A stretch of DNA of 64,000 nucleotides from G020354945 sp964570585 (GTDB lineage Bacteria; Omnitrophota; Gorgyraeia; JABMRG01; JAFGKX01). Below are positions 8,216 to 16,444 of this stretch, piece by piece. The stretch lies in assembly GCA_964570585.1 (NCBI GenBank), contig CAZMYR010000003.1, positions 1 through 64,000 of the forward strand, read 5' to 3'. The position numbers and the translations under genes are program-made. The notes under the pieces were generated by a model, which was given only the letters and a program-made list of their open reading frames with translations, was not told the origin of the DNA and did not search any database. How positions within the stretch are numbered: the first letter of the stretch is position 1; each line of letters starts with the position of its first letter.

Positions 8216-9141
8216 TTAAAAATAACCCCTATAGAAACCATTAAAATAGATGCAATCAAACTTATTGTTAATGCTTCATTTATAAAAGAAGGCTGTATGA
8301 TTCTTTTTTGTTCTCCGATGTATGGTTTTTCAGAAATTTTGCCTTGATAAGACGAAATGCCTACTAATCTTATCCCTAAAGCACCAGCCATAGCTGCTTC
8401 CGGCACCCCACTATTTGGGGAAGGGTGTTCCCTGCCGTCTCTAAGCATTATCATAAAAGAGTTTTTAAAATCTCTTTTGCTAATTAGCGAGGAGACGGAT
8501 ATCAAAAATCCGGAAATCCGCGCCGGAATAAAATTAGCGATGTCGTCCAATTTTGCAGAAAACCAGCCAAAATGAAGATATTTTTCATTTTTATATCCAA
8601 CCATAGAATCGAGAGTGTTTATGCTCTTATAAGCTATGGCTAAAACCGGTCCGCCTAAAATCAGATAAAAAATCGGGGCAATAATGCCGTCATTGATATT
8701 CTCTGCGGTACTTTCTATTGTAGCCATTATTATTCTGTCTTTGCTTAAATTCTGAGTATCTCTGCCTACAATTTTAGAAAGCTGCCTTCGAGCTCCAATA
8801 ATAGAGTCTTTTTCTATTTCGTTTAAAACTGCTTTTGCCTTAACCTGTAAATCTCTTATAGAAAGAGTAACGTATCCTAAATATATCCAGGCTAAACCAC
8901 CTAAAAATGGGTTTAGTTTCCTTGAGAGCGCTATAAATAAGTACGCTAAATATGTACTTGTTACTACTACGATAAAAGCCGACATCCCTCCTTTTATTCG
9001 CTCTGTTTGCTTGCTGCCGGTTTTTCTCAATTTATTATCCAGGAAACTTATTAATCTACCTATCCACCTCACCGGATGCGGAAACCATTCCGGATCACCA
9101 AAAACCAAATCTGTCAGATATGAGGATATTAGCAAAAACAT
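8203..9141 (-). CDS. cbiB: Adenosylcobinamide-phosphate synthase CbiB
   Basis: Membrane enzyme joining adenosylcobyric acid to aminopropanol phosphate. The 312-residue product opens DLVFGDPEWFPHPVRWIGR, the CbiB N-terminal signature, and has four or five hydrophobic segments. ESTAENINDGIIAPIFY and DGREHPSPNSGVPEAAMAGALG are conserved loop motifs. It overlaps cobS by 13 nt upstream and cobD by 13 nt downstream. The CobD-CbiB pair provides and attaches the linker after CbiZ trimming. Confidence 0.93.
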   Translation of the reverse strand: MFLLISSYLTDLVFGDPEWFPHPVRWIGRLISFLDNKLRKTGSKQTERIKGGMSAFIVVVTSTYLAYLFIALSRKLNPFLGGLAWIYLGYVTLSIRDLQVKAKAVLNEIEKDSIIGARRQLSKIVGRDTQNLSKDRIIMATIESTAENINDGIIAPIFYLILGGPVLAIAYKSINTLDSMVGYKNEKYLHFGWFSAKLDDIANFIPARISGFLISVSSLISKRDFKNSFMIMLRDGREHPSPNSGVPEAAMAGALGIRLVGISSYQGKISEKPYIGEQKRIIQPSFINEALTISLIASILMVSIGVIFKWII

Positions 9142-9860
9142 AACGCAAAAAATAGGACAGCAACTTCTGCAACTTCACTTGTTGCGCCTATTGTATCTCC
9201 GGTCATTCCGCCGATTTTTTTCTTTACATAATTTATAAATAAAAATATTGTGGCAAAAGCTAAAATAAATAACATAACGCCTTTTAATTTTGCCAAAAAC
9301 AAAAATAATACAAATGTAAGCACGCCCCCTATAATAATTCCTCCTCGATTGGCGTATTCTATAAAATACTTTGCTTTTCCTTCTTCTCGCGCATATTTAG
9401 ATGTACAACACGCTAAAACCTGAGACCACCTTGCAAAAGTTGCCATCATAATTAATGATTTCCAAAGAATATTTTTAGGGATACTTACTATTAGAGTAAA
9501 TTTTAAAAGTAAAAGGCAAACTATTCCAATTACACCCATTACACCAACTCGACTATCTCGCATTATCTCTAATATCTTTTTTTTAGGCTTAGAGCCATAA
9601 AAACCATCGCAAGTATCAGCAAATCCATCTAAGTGAATCCCGCCTGTTACAACAATAGATATCAATAAGATAAATGCACCTAAAACCATACGTGGTAAGA
9701 AGACGAGAATATGAGAGGTTATGGCTAATAAAATGCCTATTAAAATGCCGACTATTGGAAAATAGACTAGAGATCGACCAAAATTTTCTTCTTTTATCTC
9801 TGATTTAATCTTTATTGGCAATATGGTCAAAAATTGCAGTGCAATAAGGAATCTTTTCAC
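9129..9860 (-). CDS. cobS: Adenosylcobinamide-GDP ribazoletransferase CobS
   Basis: Integral membrane cobalamin synthase that condenses adenosylcobinamide-GDP with alpha-ribazole (phosphate). It has 243 residues, is very hydrophobic, begins FLIALQFLTILPIK and contains the metal-binding motif GGIHLDGFADTCDGF near residue 74, followed by DSRVGVMGV. It starts with GTG overlapping the cobT stop by 4 nt (GTGA). Family identity is clear from the DGxxDTxDG motif. Confidence 0.93.
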   Translation of the reverse strand: MKRFLIALQFLTILPIKIKSEIKEENFGRSLVYFPIVGILIGILLAITSHILVFLPRMVLGAFILLISIVVTGGIHLDGFADTCDGFYGSKPKKKILEIMRDSRVGVMGVIGIVCLLLLKFTLIVSIPKNILWKSLIMMATFARWSQVLACCTSKYAREEGKAKYFIEYANRGGIIIGGVLTFVLFLFLAKLKGVMLFILAFATIFLFINYVKKKIGGMTGDTIGATSEVAEVAVLFFALCFC

Positions 9861-10918
9861 TTGTCAATCCTTTCGGAGACAGATGCTCCCTTAAATGTTG
9901 CCATTTGAGTTAAAATCTTAACCCCGGCTTCAGCAATACTCATTCCTAAGGCAGCGCCAGTGCCCTCTCCAAGGCGTAAGTCAAAATCTAAGAGGGGCTT
10001 AAGGCCCATAAATTTTAGGATGATTTTATGGCCTTTTTCTACAGAGCAATGAGCAGCAATCATATAATCTTTTACCTTTGGTTCCAATCGATAAGCTATT
10101 AATGCAGCTGCTCCTGAAATAAACCCATCTATTACTACAGGGATTCTTCTTGAGGCTGCTCCCAAAATTACTCCTACAAGTCCTCCTATCTCAAAACCTC
10201 CCACTTTAGACAAAACATCTATTGCATCTTTCGGATCCGGATTATTTATCTCAATAGCCTTTTTGATAACTTCTATCTTGTGAGTAAAGGTCTTATCATC
10301 CACACCCGTACCTCTTCCTGTTAGGTCTTCAGCCGGTTCACCTGTTATAGCCGCTGCTATCGCGCTTGATGGAGTGGTATTTCCTATTCCCATATCTCCT
10401 GTTCCAACTATATTTATACCCTTTCCTAATTCTTCTTCAAATATTTCTATACCCGCTTCTATAGACCTAATTGCTTCGCCTTTTGTCATCGCAGGCCCCT
10501 TCAACATATTTTTTGTGCCATAATTTATCTTCCTTATAACCAATTCTGAATGTGGTTCTAAATCGCAAGCTACTCCGATATCTATGACAACAACTCTTGC
10601 ACCAATGTGGCTCGCCAAAACATTTATACCAGCACCGCCTCTTAAAAAATTATAGACCATCTGCGGTGTTACCTCTCTTGGGTAAGCGCTTACTCCTTCT
10701 TCTACAATGCCATGGTCTCCTGCCATGGTAAATATAACCTTATTTTTAAGCGAAGGGCTTTCGTCTTTTGTAATCTCTACCATCTGTTTAGCAAGTTCCT
10801 CTAAACGCCCGAGGCTTCCTCGCGGTTTAGTAAGATTGTCGAGCCTTTTTTGAGTTTTTTCTGCCAAAGAGTAATCGATTCTTTCAATTTTATTTATTGT
10901 CTCATTTAACTTCTGCAT
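9857..10918 (-). CDS. cobT: Nicotinate-nucleotide:DMB phosphoribosyltransferase CobT
   Basis: Activates the lower-ligand base (for example 5,6-dimethylbenzimidazole) to alpha-ribazole phosphate. The 353-residue protein has KPRGSLGRLEELA near the N-terminus, MAGDHGIVEEGVSAYPREVTPQMV, GDMGIGNTTPSSA and a C-terminal RLGEGTGAALG stretch that contains the proposed catalytic glutamate. It overlaps cobU by 17 nt. No base-synthesis gene (bluB or bza) is visible in the window, so the base is probably scavenged. Confidence 0.95.
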   Translation of the reverse strand: MQKLNETINKIERIDYSLAEKTQKRLDNLTKPRGSLGRLEELAKQMVEITKDESPSLKNKVIFTMAGDHGIVEEGVSAYPREVTPQMVYNFLRGGAGINVLASHIGARVVVIDIGVACDLEPHSELVIRKINYGTKNMLKGPAMTKGEAIRSIEAGIEIFEEELGKGINIVGTGDMGIGNTTPSSAIAAAITGEPAEDLTGRGTGVDDKTFTHKIEVIKKAIEINNPDPKDAIDVLSKVGGFEIGGLVGVILGAASRRIPVVIDGFISGAAALIAYRLEPKVKDYMIAAHCSVEKGHKIILKFMGLKPLLDFDLRLGEGTGAALGMSIAEAGVKILTQMATFKGASVSERIDK

Positions 10919-11447
10919 CTTTTCTCCCTCTTTTTATGGTTATCGGTATGCCTGATTGGATAAAAATAACCTCATCTGCTTTTTTTGCTATTATTTGATT
11001 TGACAATCCAAGTAGATCTCGAAATCTCCTGGCCAAAGGATTATCGGGAACAATACCGCTTCCTACTTCATTCGAAACCACTATAGAAGTAAACTCTACT
11101 TTAGGCAAAATTTGAGCAATTGTCCTAATTTTTTTCTCTATCACTTTTTCATCTGCGCCTTCGGATAAAAGATTCGATATCAATAAACCGAGACAATCAA
11201 TAATTACTACATCGGTTTTATTTTTTAATTTAACTAAGGTAGATTCTATATCCTTGCTTTCTTCTATAACTTTCCAATTGGACGGCCTCGATTTTTTATG
11301 CAAGGCTATTCTGTTTTTCATTTCTTCATCTTGAGGAATGCATGTGGCGATAAAGGCAACCCTTTTACTAATACCCCTGGCTAAGTCCTGAGCATAACGA
11401 CTTTTTCCGCTACGCGCTCCACCAGTTATAAAAATAAATTTTTTCAT
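10902..11447 (-). CDS. cobU: Adenosylcobinamide kinase/guanylyltransferase CobU
   Basis: Bifunctional enzyme that phosphorylates adenosylcobinamide and adds GMP. The 181-residue protein shows the P-loop GGARSGKSRYAQ at the N-terminus, IDCLGLLISNLL (Walker B-like) and VSNEVGSGIVPDNPLARRFRD, all hallmark CobU motifs. An ATTGCGAG-type repeat separates its start from cobC. It supplies the GDP-activated substrate for CobS. Confidence 0.95.
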   Translation of the reverse strand: MKKFIFITGGARSGKSRYAQDLARGISKRVAFIATCIPQDEEMKNRIALHKKSRPSNWKVIEESKDIESTLVKLKNKTDVVIIDCLGLLISNLLSEGADEKVIEKKIRTIAQILPKVEFTSIVVSNEVGSGIVPDNPLARRFRDLLGLSNQIIAKKADEVIFIQSGIPITIKRGRKDAEVK

Positions 11448-11457
11448 GTTATTGCCA

Positions 11458-11495
11458 CGTCATTGCGAGGTCGAAACTTCTGCCGAAGCAATCTC
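11458..11495. repeat. ATTGCGAG...GCAATCTC palindromic repeat
   Basis: Imperfect palindrome with arms CATTGCGAG and GAAGCAATCTC. It lies between cobU and cobC and provides the last about 12 codons and stop region of cobC. Related copies are at 22917-22953 (3' end of leuC) and 37121-37152. Confidence 0.8.
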
Positions 11496-12092
11496 TTTTA
11501 AATGCGAGGTATCATTAATCTTGATGATTTCAGGAATTCCATTTTTAAATCCGATTATATTAAGGGCTGTTGAATCTTGTTGTATATTCCAAAATTTATC
11601 TAAATCTTGCCTCAGCATCTTCAAAAGTATAACCCGTATTGTGCCTCCGTGGCTTACCAAAGCTACTGTCTTTTTCATATTTTGATTAAAAATTTCATTA
11701 ATGCTCTTTTCTACTCTCCTTACAAAACCGGGCAAGCTTTCACCTTCCGGTATTTTTACATTCGCCGGGTTATCCAGCCACGCTTTGTATACATCATGAT
11801 ACAATCTATTGACATCTTCAAAAGTTAGTCCAGAAAAAACCCCAAAATCAATTTCGCGTAATTTTTTCCTTTTATATATGATTTTATTCTGAAAGATTAT
11901 TTTTGCGGTTTGGAATGTGCGTTTTAAATCACTGGAATAAACTCTATCAACTTTTATATTTTTTAGTTTATAGCGTAGATAATTGGCCTGCTCTATCCCC
12001 CTAGCATTCAATGGGATATCCTCATGGCCGCAATATCTCCTTTGAAGCGTATAATCGGTTTCGCCGTGTCTAATAAGAATAAGCTTTTTCAT
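11460..12092 (-). CDS. cobC: Alpha-ribazole phosphatase CobC (histidine phosphatase family)
   Basis: Phosphoglycerate-mutase-like phosphatase that removes the phosphate from alpha-ribazole-5'-P or cobalamin-5'-P. The catalytic RHGETD motif is at residues 8-13, SSDLKRTFQTAK follows, and the second histidine is in ALVSHGGTIR. I chose the ATG at 12092 (MKKLILIRHGETD). A GTG at 12104 lies inside a palindromic repeat and would add four unlikely residues. The C-terminus (IASAEVSTSQ) is encoded by another repeat, so the native end was probably replaced. It is the first gene behind the operon riboswitch and terminator. Confidence 0.88.
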   Translation of the reverse strand: MKKLILIRHGETDYTLQRRYCGHEDIPLNARGIEQANYLRYKLKNIKVDRVYSSDLKRTFQTAKIIFQNKIIYKRKKLREIDFGVFSGLTFEDVNRLYHDVYKAWLDNPANVKIPEGESLPGFVRRVEKSINEIFNQNMKKTVALVSHGGTIRVILLKMLRQDLDKFWNIQQDSTALNIIGFKNGIPEIIKINDTSHLKEIASAEVSTSQ

Positions 12093-12094
12093 CC

Positions 12095-12140
12095 TTCGAC
12101 TCACTTCGTTCGCTCAGGATGAACCCTGAGCGAAGTCGAA
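12095..12140. repeat. TTCGACT...CTGAGCGAAGTCGAA palindrome
   Basis: Palindrome with arms TTCGACT..TCGCTCAGG and CCTGAGCGAAGTCGAA. It sits between the riboswitch-linked terminator and cobC, immediately before the chosen start codon. It could fold in the mRNA leader and limit access to the cobC ribosome site. Confidence 0.75.
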
Positions 12141-12149
12141 TGGGTTCAT

Positions 12150-12198
12150 AAAAAAACCCCGAAGGTAGAACTTCTGTGAAGTTTCTACATTTGGGGTT
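12150..12198 (-). terminator. Rho-independent terminator of the cobalamin riboswitch
   Basis: On the minus strand a stem AACCCC...GGGGTT with an inner helix GTAGAA.CTTC/GAAG.TTCTAC is followed by a run of seven T. It lies between the riboswitch and cobC, exactly where a transcriptional expression platform is expected. Confidence 0.85.
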
Positions 12199-12290
12199 GC
12201 ACCCTGATTTTTCCCGCTATCGCGGGGCTTTGCTTCACCCTATTTATTGTGTCTTTGGCCTTCCTTCGAAACCCAAAGCACTCTCAACAT

Positions 12291-12446
12291 ACAGGCAGGT
12301 CTTCTGGCTCTCGGATCTACCTACTCTCCACGCCTTCCCAATCACCAAAAGCGATTAGTGGCAAATTGCGGATTTCGTCTCCGATTACAGCGGCGGGACC
12401 GTGTCCGCTTCAACGGACTTCCCTATTAAGGCCTGGGCCACCTGTA
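12291..12446 (-). promoter_or_regulatory. Cobalamin riboswitch controlling the salvage operon
   Basis: Canonical adenosylcobalamin aptamer on the minus strand. The closing helix is ACAGGT/ACCTGCCTGT, with an AATAGGGAAGTCCG arm, the core GGTCCCGCCGCTGTAA and the B12 box AGCCAGAAGACCTGCC. A terminator hairpin lies about 95 nt downstream and a consensus promoter about 25 nt upstream. Cobalamin excess should therefore stop transcription of cobC through btuD. Confidence 0.96.
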
Positions 12447-12470
12447 TAACTAATGTATCAAACAAGCTCA

Positions 12471-12498
12471 ATTATAGTTATTAATAATAAATTGTCAA
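12471..12498 (-). promoter_or_regulatory. Sigma70-like promoter for the riboswitch operon
   Basis: Perfect TTGACA (12498-12493) and TATAAT (12476-12471) separated by 16 bp on the minus strand. The expected start is about 20 nt before the aptamer. It lies just after the end of cobA, so cobA is likely transcribed separately and not controlled by this riboswitch. Confidence 0.88.
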
Positions 12499-12524
12499 TA
12501 AAAATCTGAACAGCATAATATTTT

Positions 12525-13034
12525 TCACATTTCAATTCCTGAGCGGGCTTTTATTCCTTTTTGGTAGGGATGTTTGACATTTTTAATGCGGCTTATATAA
12601 TCCGCCAGTTTTGAAATTTTCGATGTAGATAGGATGCCGGTTAGTATAAGTTCTGTCTGTTTTGGGCAGCATTTAATTATTCTTAATATATCTTTTTCTT
12701 TAATGAATTTATCTCTTAATGCGTATAGAATTTCATCTAATATAACAACATTGTATCTTTTCACTTTTAATATCTCTTCTACTCTTTCTAAATCTTGCAA
12801 TATTTTGTTTTTTAACTCTGGCACAGATACTTTTTTGGAAAATGCTGGGTGTATTTGGGCAAAACGGATGACTTTTATTTCCGCTTTTTTTAATAGTTTG
12901 TTTTCACTGGAGACACAGCCTCCTTTTAAAAATTGAATAAAGCAGACCTTTTTACCCGCACCTTTAGCGCGCAGTGCCAGCCCTACAGCTGCGGTCGTTT
13001 TCCCTTTCCCATCACCTATGTATAAATGAATCAT
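12525..13034 (-). CDS. cobA: Cob(I)yrinic acid a,c-diamide adenosyltransferase (CobA/BtuR type)
   Basis: Transfers the 5'-deoxyadenosyl group of ATP to cob(I)alamin or cob(I)inamide. The 169-residue product begins with the atypical P-loop GDGKGKTTAAVGLALRA, followed by FIQFLKGG and VILDEILYAL, all characteristic of the BtuR/CobA/CobO family. Positioned upstream of the operon promoter and 6 nt after the NYN-domain gene, it seems to belong to the preceding transcript. It makes the adenosylated substrates used by CbiZ, CobU and CobS. Confidence 0.93.
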   Translation of the reverse strand: MIHLYIGDGKGKTTAAVGLALRAKGAGKKVCFIQFLKGGCVSSENKLLKKAEIKVIRFAQIHPAFSKKVSVPELKNKILQDLERVEEILKVKRYNVVILDEILYALRDKFIKEKDILRIIKCCPKQTELILTGILSTSKISKLADYISRIKNVKHPYQKGIKARSGIEM

Positions 13035-13040
13035 TTTTTC

Positions 13041-13460
13041 TTACCCTAGCATCTCCCTCATCTCGGTTAAAGCCTCGCTTAGCTCAGTCTCAAATTGGTC
13101 TGCTGAGATACAATGAGCGCCTGCGCCTATGACAAAATTGCGCTGGATATTATCATCGGTGACTACCGTTATTTCGTCGGGTTTATCATAATTATATGCC
13201 AGAGACTCTATTACTGCATCGGCTGTTTCTTTATTTTTAGAATATATAATCTTTGGATTACCTTCCATCTCTTCTCTATTATTGCCTTTGCCGTCATATA
13301 CAATTGTTGCCTTTATTCCTTTAAAATCGCTATATTTTTGTATAAGCGTATTAAGTTTCTCTCTTGCAAATTCTATGCTCTTGTGTTTTGCCTTGATAAG
13401 CTCAGGCCATTTATTTATAACATTATATCCGTCAATAATGAGCCAAGAAACATCTACCAT
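13041..13460 (-). CDS. YacP-like NYN-domain ribonuclease
   Basis: A 139-residue NYN (PIN-like) protein of the YacP/Rae1 family. It has the acidic motif LIIDGYNVINKWPEL at the N-terminus, the conserved VYDGKG, the TADAVIESLAY helix and VVTDDNIQR, together supplying aspartates for a metal-dependent nuclease site. In Firmicutes Rae1 cuts mRNA on the ribosome; whether this homologue does so is unknown. I chose the ATG at 13460 with a GAGG site 7 nt upstream over a TTG six bases earlier. Confidence 0.82.
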   Translation of the reverse strand: MVDVSWLIIDGYNVINKWPELIKAKHKSIEFAREKLNTLIQKYSDFKGIKATIVYDGKGNNREEMEGNPKIIYSKNKETADAVIESLAYNYDKPDEITVVTDDNIQRNFVIGAGAHCISADQFETELSEALTEMREMLG

Positions 13461-13469
13461 AGCCAAACC

Positions 13470-13973
13470 TCATGTAGCCAAAAATAAACTATAGATCAAC
13501 CCCTTGCCTGCAAAAGTTATAGTTGTTACTATTACAGCAGCGATTAAAACTCCGGTCGTTATTGCAAAAAGAGCGTATCTTAATCTTATCTTAAATAAGG
13601 TGGCAGCCAAACACCCTGTCCAAGCCCCGGTTATCGGCAATGGAATCGAGACGAAAAAAATTAATCCCAGTGCTTCATATTTTTCAACAACTGCGGCTCT
13701 GCGCCTGGTTCTTTCAAATAACCAATCAAAAAAGACTTTAAACGGCGTGAACCTTCTTAAGTAATTTGATACCGGTTCAAGTAAAAACAATAACGGGATA
13801 ACAGGGACAATGTTTCCAATTATAGCAAAAAATAATACCTTTTTTGCAGGCAGGCCTACTGCGATTCCGAATGGTATGGCTCCCCTTAGCTCCGAAATGG
13901 GCATCATCCCTAAGATAAATACAGCCAATTCCCTTGGTAAATTAGATAAAAGATTTATCAGATTCTCAAGCAT
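13470..13973 (-). CDS. Small membrane protein, PF06695/COG2426 family
   Basis: A 167-residue polytopic membrane protein with about four hydrophobic segments and the family hallmarks MMPISELRGAIPFGIA near the N-terminus and IPLPITGAWTGCLAATLF near residue 113. Databases call the family small multidrug export protein, but the function is not established; the fold resembles DedA-type transporters. ATG at 13973 with an AGGAAAA site. It overlaps the pcm gene by 8 nt. Confidence 0.8.
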   Translation of the reverse strand: MLENLINLLSNLPRELAVFILGMMPISELRGAIPFGIAVGLPAKKVLFFAIIGNIVPVIPLLFLLEPVSNYLRRFTPFKVFFDWLFERTRRRAAVVEKYEALGLIFFVSIPLPITGAWTGCLAATLFKIRLRYALFAITTGVLIAAVIVTTITFAGKGLIYSLFLAT

Positions 13974-14625
13974 TTTTCCTCCAGCCGTATTTCCCTACTA
14001 ATGGCACAAAGACACATCCACATATGTCTTCTTCGGTAAACTTACCCTTTCGCTTTTTAACCACAGCCAATGTCTGTGAGAAACTTCCACCTTCAGGTAT
14101 GACCAATCTGCCATTTTCTTTTAATTGTTTTTTCAACGGCTCGGGTGCAGAAGGTGCTGCGCAAGTAACTATTATACCGTCATACGGGGCAAATTCTTCC
14201 CATCCTAAACTGCCATCTCCGAGTTTCAGCTTTATATTAGTGTAACCTAATTTTTGCAATACGCCCTGAGCGTTTTTACTTAAGATAGAGATTCTTTCCG
14301 TTGTATACACCTTACCCGCCAATTCTGCCAATATAGCAGCCTGATAACCGCTGCCTGCACCTATCTCTAGAATTTTATCGTTTTCTTTAAGTTCAAGACA
14401 TTGAGTCATTAATGCAACCATGTATGGTTGTGATATAGTCTGCCCCTCTCCAATGCTAACAGGATAATCACCATAGGCCTCTTCCACATATCTTACAGGC
14501 ACAAATTTATGCCTGGGCACCTTCATAAAAGCCTCAAGCACCCTTTTGTCAGTTATACCCCTCGGAATAAGCTGTTCCTGCACCATCAATTTTCTTTTCT
14601 GTTCAAATTCCTTCTCTTCTTTCAT
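13966..14625 (-). CDS. pcm: Protein-L-isoaspartate O-methyltransferase
   Basis: Repairs isoaspartyl residues in aged proteins using SAM. The about 219-residue protein shows VPRHKFVP, the SIGEGQTISQPYMVALM substrate region, SAM motif I ILEIGAGSGYQAA and late motif PYDGIIVTCAAP. GTG at 14631 is two codons upstream; I prefer the ATG at 14625. It overlaps the next gene by 8 nt. Confidence 0.93.
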   Translation of the reverse strand: MKEEKEFEQKRKLMVQEQLIPRGITDKRVLEAFMKVPRHKFVPVRYVEEAYGDYPVSIGEGQTISQPYMVALMTQCLELKENDKILEIGAGSGYQAAILAELAGKVYTTERISILSKNAQGVLQKLGYTNIKLKLGDGSLGWEEFAPYDGIIVTCAAPSAPEPLKKQLKENGRLVIPEGGSFSQTLAVVKKRKGKFTEEDICGCVFVPLVGKYGWRKNA

Positions 14626-14634
14626 GGTCACTGT

Positions 14635-15306
14635 TTATTTATTGATTACTGTTTTTATCAGAAATCTTATAAATCTTATTGCATCTGTAAAAGGATTGAT
14701 TTTGCTTTTTTCTCCTGCGTATATTGATTTTATGGGTATTGACTTTATCTTAAATCCTGCCTTTGCTGCCTTGACTAATAGTTCAGATTCTATTTCGAAT
14801 TTACGGCTTTTTACACTGACTGCTTTTAATATGTCCTTTTTTATAAGTTTGTAACCACATTGGGTATCAGGTATATTTTGTTTGCATAATAGCGATATTA
14901 AATTCGACATAAATTTGTTTGTATAAAATCTTACAAGCGGCATATTTTCTGGATTTGATAATCTGCTACCTATCACTATCCCTGTTTGTTCATTTGCATT
15001 TGCTTCCTTTACAAATAGAGGGATCTCTTCAGGATTATGCTGGCCATCGGCATCTATTGTTATAATATAATCATAATCATTATCCGCGGCATAATTTAAT
15101 CCGTCTCTTATTGAGACGCCTTTGCCTTTTTTCTTATGATGCCTTATAACTGCTGCTCCGTTCTCGGAAGCTCGCTGGGAGGTTTTATCTTTTGAACCGT
15201 CATCAACTACGATAACATCGATGTTGTGTTTCAATACACCTTTTATCACACCGGTGATATTTTTTTCTTCATTATATGAGGGTAGCACCGCACAAACTTT
15301 TTTCAC
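14635..15306 (-). CDS. GT2 family glycosyltransferase (DPM1/UppP-sugar type)
   Basis: A 223-residue GT-A fold enzyme with CAVLPSYNEEKNI at the N-terminus, VVDDGSKDKT, ITIDADGQHNPEEIP (DXD-type site) and CGYKLIKKD. It resembles dolichyl/polyprenyl-phosphate glycosyltransferases but lacks the C-terminal membrane anchors. It starts with GTG. It may act in envelope glycan or lipid assembly with the acyltransferase and glycosyltransferase genes upstream; donor and acceptor cannot be determined. Confidence 0.85.
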   Translation of the reverse strand: MKKVCAVLPSYNEEKNITGVIKGVLKHNIDVIVVDDGSKDKTSQRASENGAAVIRHHKKKGKGVSIRDGLNYAADNDYDYIITIDADGQHNPEEIPLFVKEANANEQTGIVIGSRLSNPENMPLVRFYTNKFMSNLISLLCKQNIPDTQCGYKLIKKDILKAVSVKSRKFEIESELLVKAAKAGFKIKSIPIKSIYAGEKSKINPFTDAIRFIRFLIKTVINK

Positions 15307-15345
15307 TCTACCAACCTTTCTCTCTTAAATGAAGTTTTTGTAATA

Positions 15346-15567
15346 CGAGGCACATTAGAAATTTTTTGCCAAACTTAACGCCTCAAGCGAAGAGCATTGT
15401 GAGCGAGGCATCAGAAATTTTCCGCCAAATGTCCTTTTAGGGCTTACGACGAGTGAGTGGCGGAACTGACTCGCTACTTTCTAGCTAAAGAATTCCGCCA
15501 AACGAACGAGTCGTAAGTCCAAAAGGACGGCAAAAAAATTCAGCCGAGCGAACAATGCTCTGAGCGC
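15346..15567. repeat. Large palindromic element, copy 1
   Basis: A 222-bp element between two envelope genes. Its core, from CTTACGACGAGTGAG to CGAACGAGTCGTAAG (15453-15527), is about 75 bp and matches 22510-22590 in reverse orientation with very few differences. Inner arms GGCGGAA/TTCCGCC and outer arms GTCCTTTT/AAAAGGAC make a cruciform-like fold. This copy carries about 50 bp more on the left than copy 2, a partial duplication. No protein gene is present. Confidence 0.8.
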
Positions 15568-15569
15568 CC

Positions 15570-16439
15570 TCACAGTCTCCAGCTTATCTTTTCCCAGAAT
15601 CTACGAAAGACATACCACTGGGTTGGGTATTCTCTTATGACATCCTCTAAAACTTTTAAATAATTTAACGTCAAAAATCTAATATCTCTATCTTTATTTC
15701 CTGAAAGGGCATATTCAATCGGTGGGCAAAACTTAAAGGTAAAAGTATTATCTATATTCCTGACCATAAATGTGGGAACAATTGGCGAACCAAAACGCAG
15801 GCTCAAAACCGCAGGGCCTTTTGGAATGATAGTCTTTTTTTCAAAAAATGGCATTTGTACACCATTACTAAAATAATCTCTATCTCCTACCAATGCCAAC
15901 ATATTATTTTCGGAAAGAACACTAAAGCAACGTCGTAGTGCGCCACCGAATGGTATTGCTTTCATGCCGAGCATTTGTCTTCGCTGGGTAAAAAAATCAT
16001 CAACATTCTTATGCTTATGCCTTAAAACAACAGCGCTTAAATTATAACCCAATTTTGATAAAACACCAGCTCCCAATTCCCAATTGCCTAAATGAGCGGA
16101 TACTAAAATAACGCCTCGCTTTTTGGCTAAAGACCTATCTAAATTTTCTAGGCCTTCAATCTTTACACTTTTTTTAATGTAACCGTCGTCTACTAAAGGG
16201 AATCTAAAAAAATCTACCAAGTACTTACAAAAATTTGCGAAGATTTCCCTCGACATAGAGGAAATCTTTTTTTTGCTAAGTTTGGGGAATATCGCTTTTA
16301 AATTATCGCAGACTGCCTGCCTATCTCTAAAAGAAAAAAATGAATAGATTCTACCGATAGCAGCTGCTGTACTGTAGGCCCTTTCTAAACTTAAACGTAA
16401 GAAAACAAAAATACTTATTCTATAAAGTAAAAATAACAT
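15570..16439 (-). CDS. Lipid A-type lysophospholipid acyltransferase (LpxL/HtrB family)
   Basis: A 289-residue acyltransferase with an N-terminal hydrophobic anchor, the catalytic SAHLGNWELG block (HX4-5E type), GDRDYFSNGVQMPFF and PTFMVR. It ends with EDVIREYPTQWYVFRRFW, the C-terminal signature of LpxL/M proteins. It should transfer a secondary acyl chain to lipid A or a related glycolipid at the inner membrane, implying a Gram-negative envelope. It lies 5 nt after the MGDG-synthase-like gene. Confidence 0.88.
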   Translation of the reverse strand: MLFLLYRISIFVFLRLSLERAYSTAAAIGRIYSFFSFRDRQAVCDNLKAIFPKLSKKKISSMSREIFANFCKYLVDFFRFPLVDDGYIKKSVKIEGLENLDRSLAKKRGVILVSAHLGNWELGAGVLSKLGYNLSAVVLRHKHKNVDDFFTQRRQMLGMKAIPFGGALRRCFSVLSENNMLALVGDRDYFSNGVQMPFFEKKTIIPKGPAVLSLRFGSPIVPTFMVRNIDNTFTFKFCPPIEYALSGNKDRDIRFLTLNYLKVLEDVIREYPTQWYVFRRFWEKISWRL

Positions 16440-16444
16440 AAAAA

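Noticed and set aside
12176..12449. Three overlapping plus-strand reading frames
   Set aside because: They overlap the riboswitch and terminator and have low-complexity, non-family translations.
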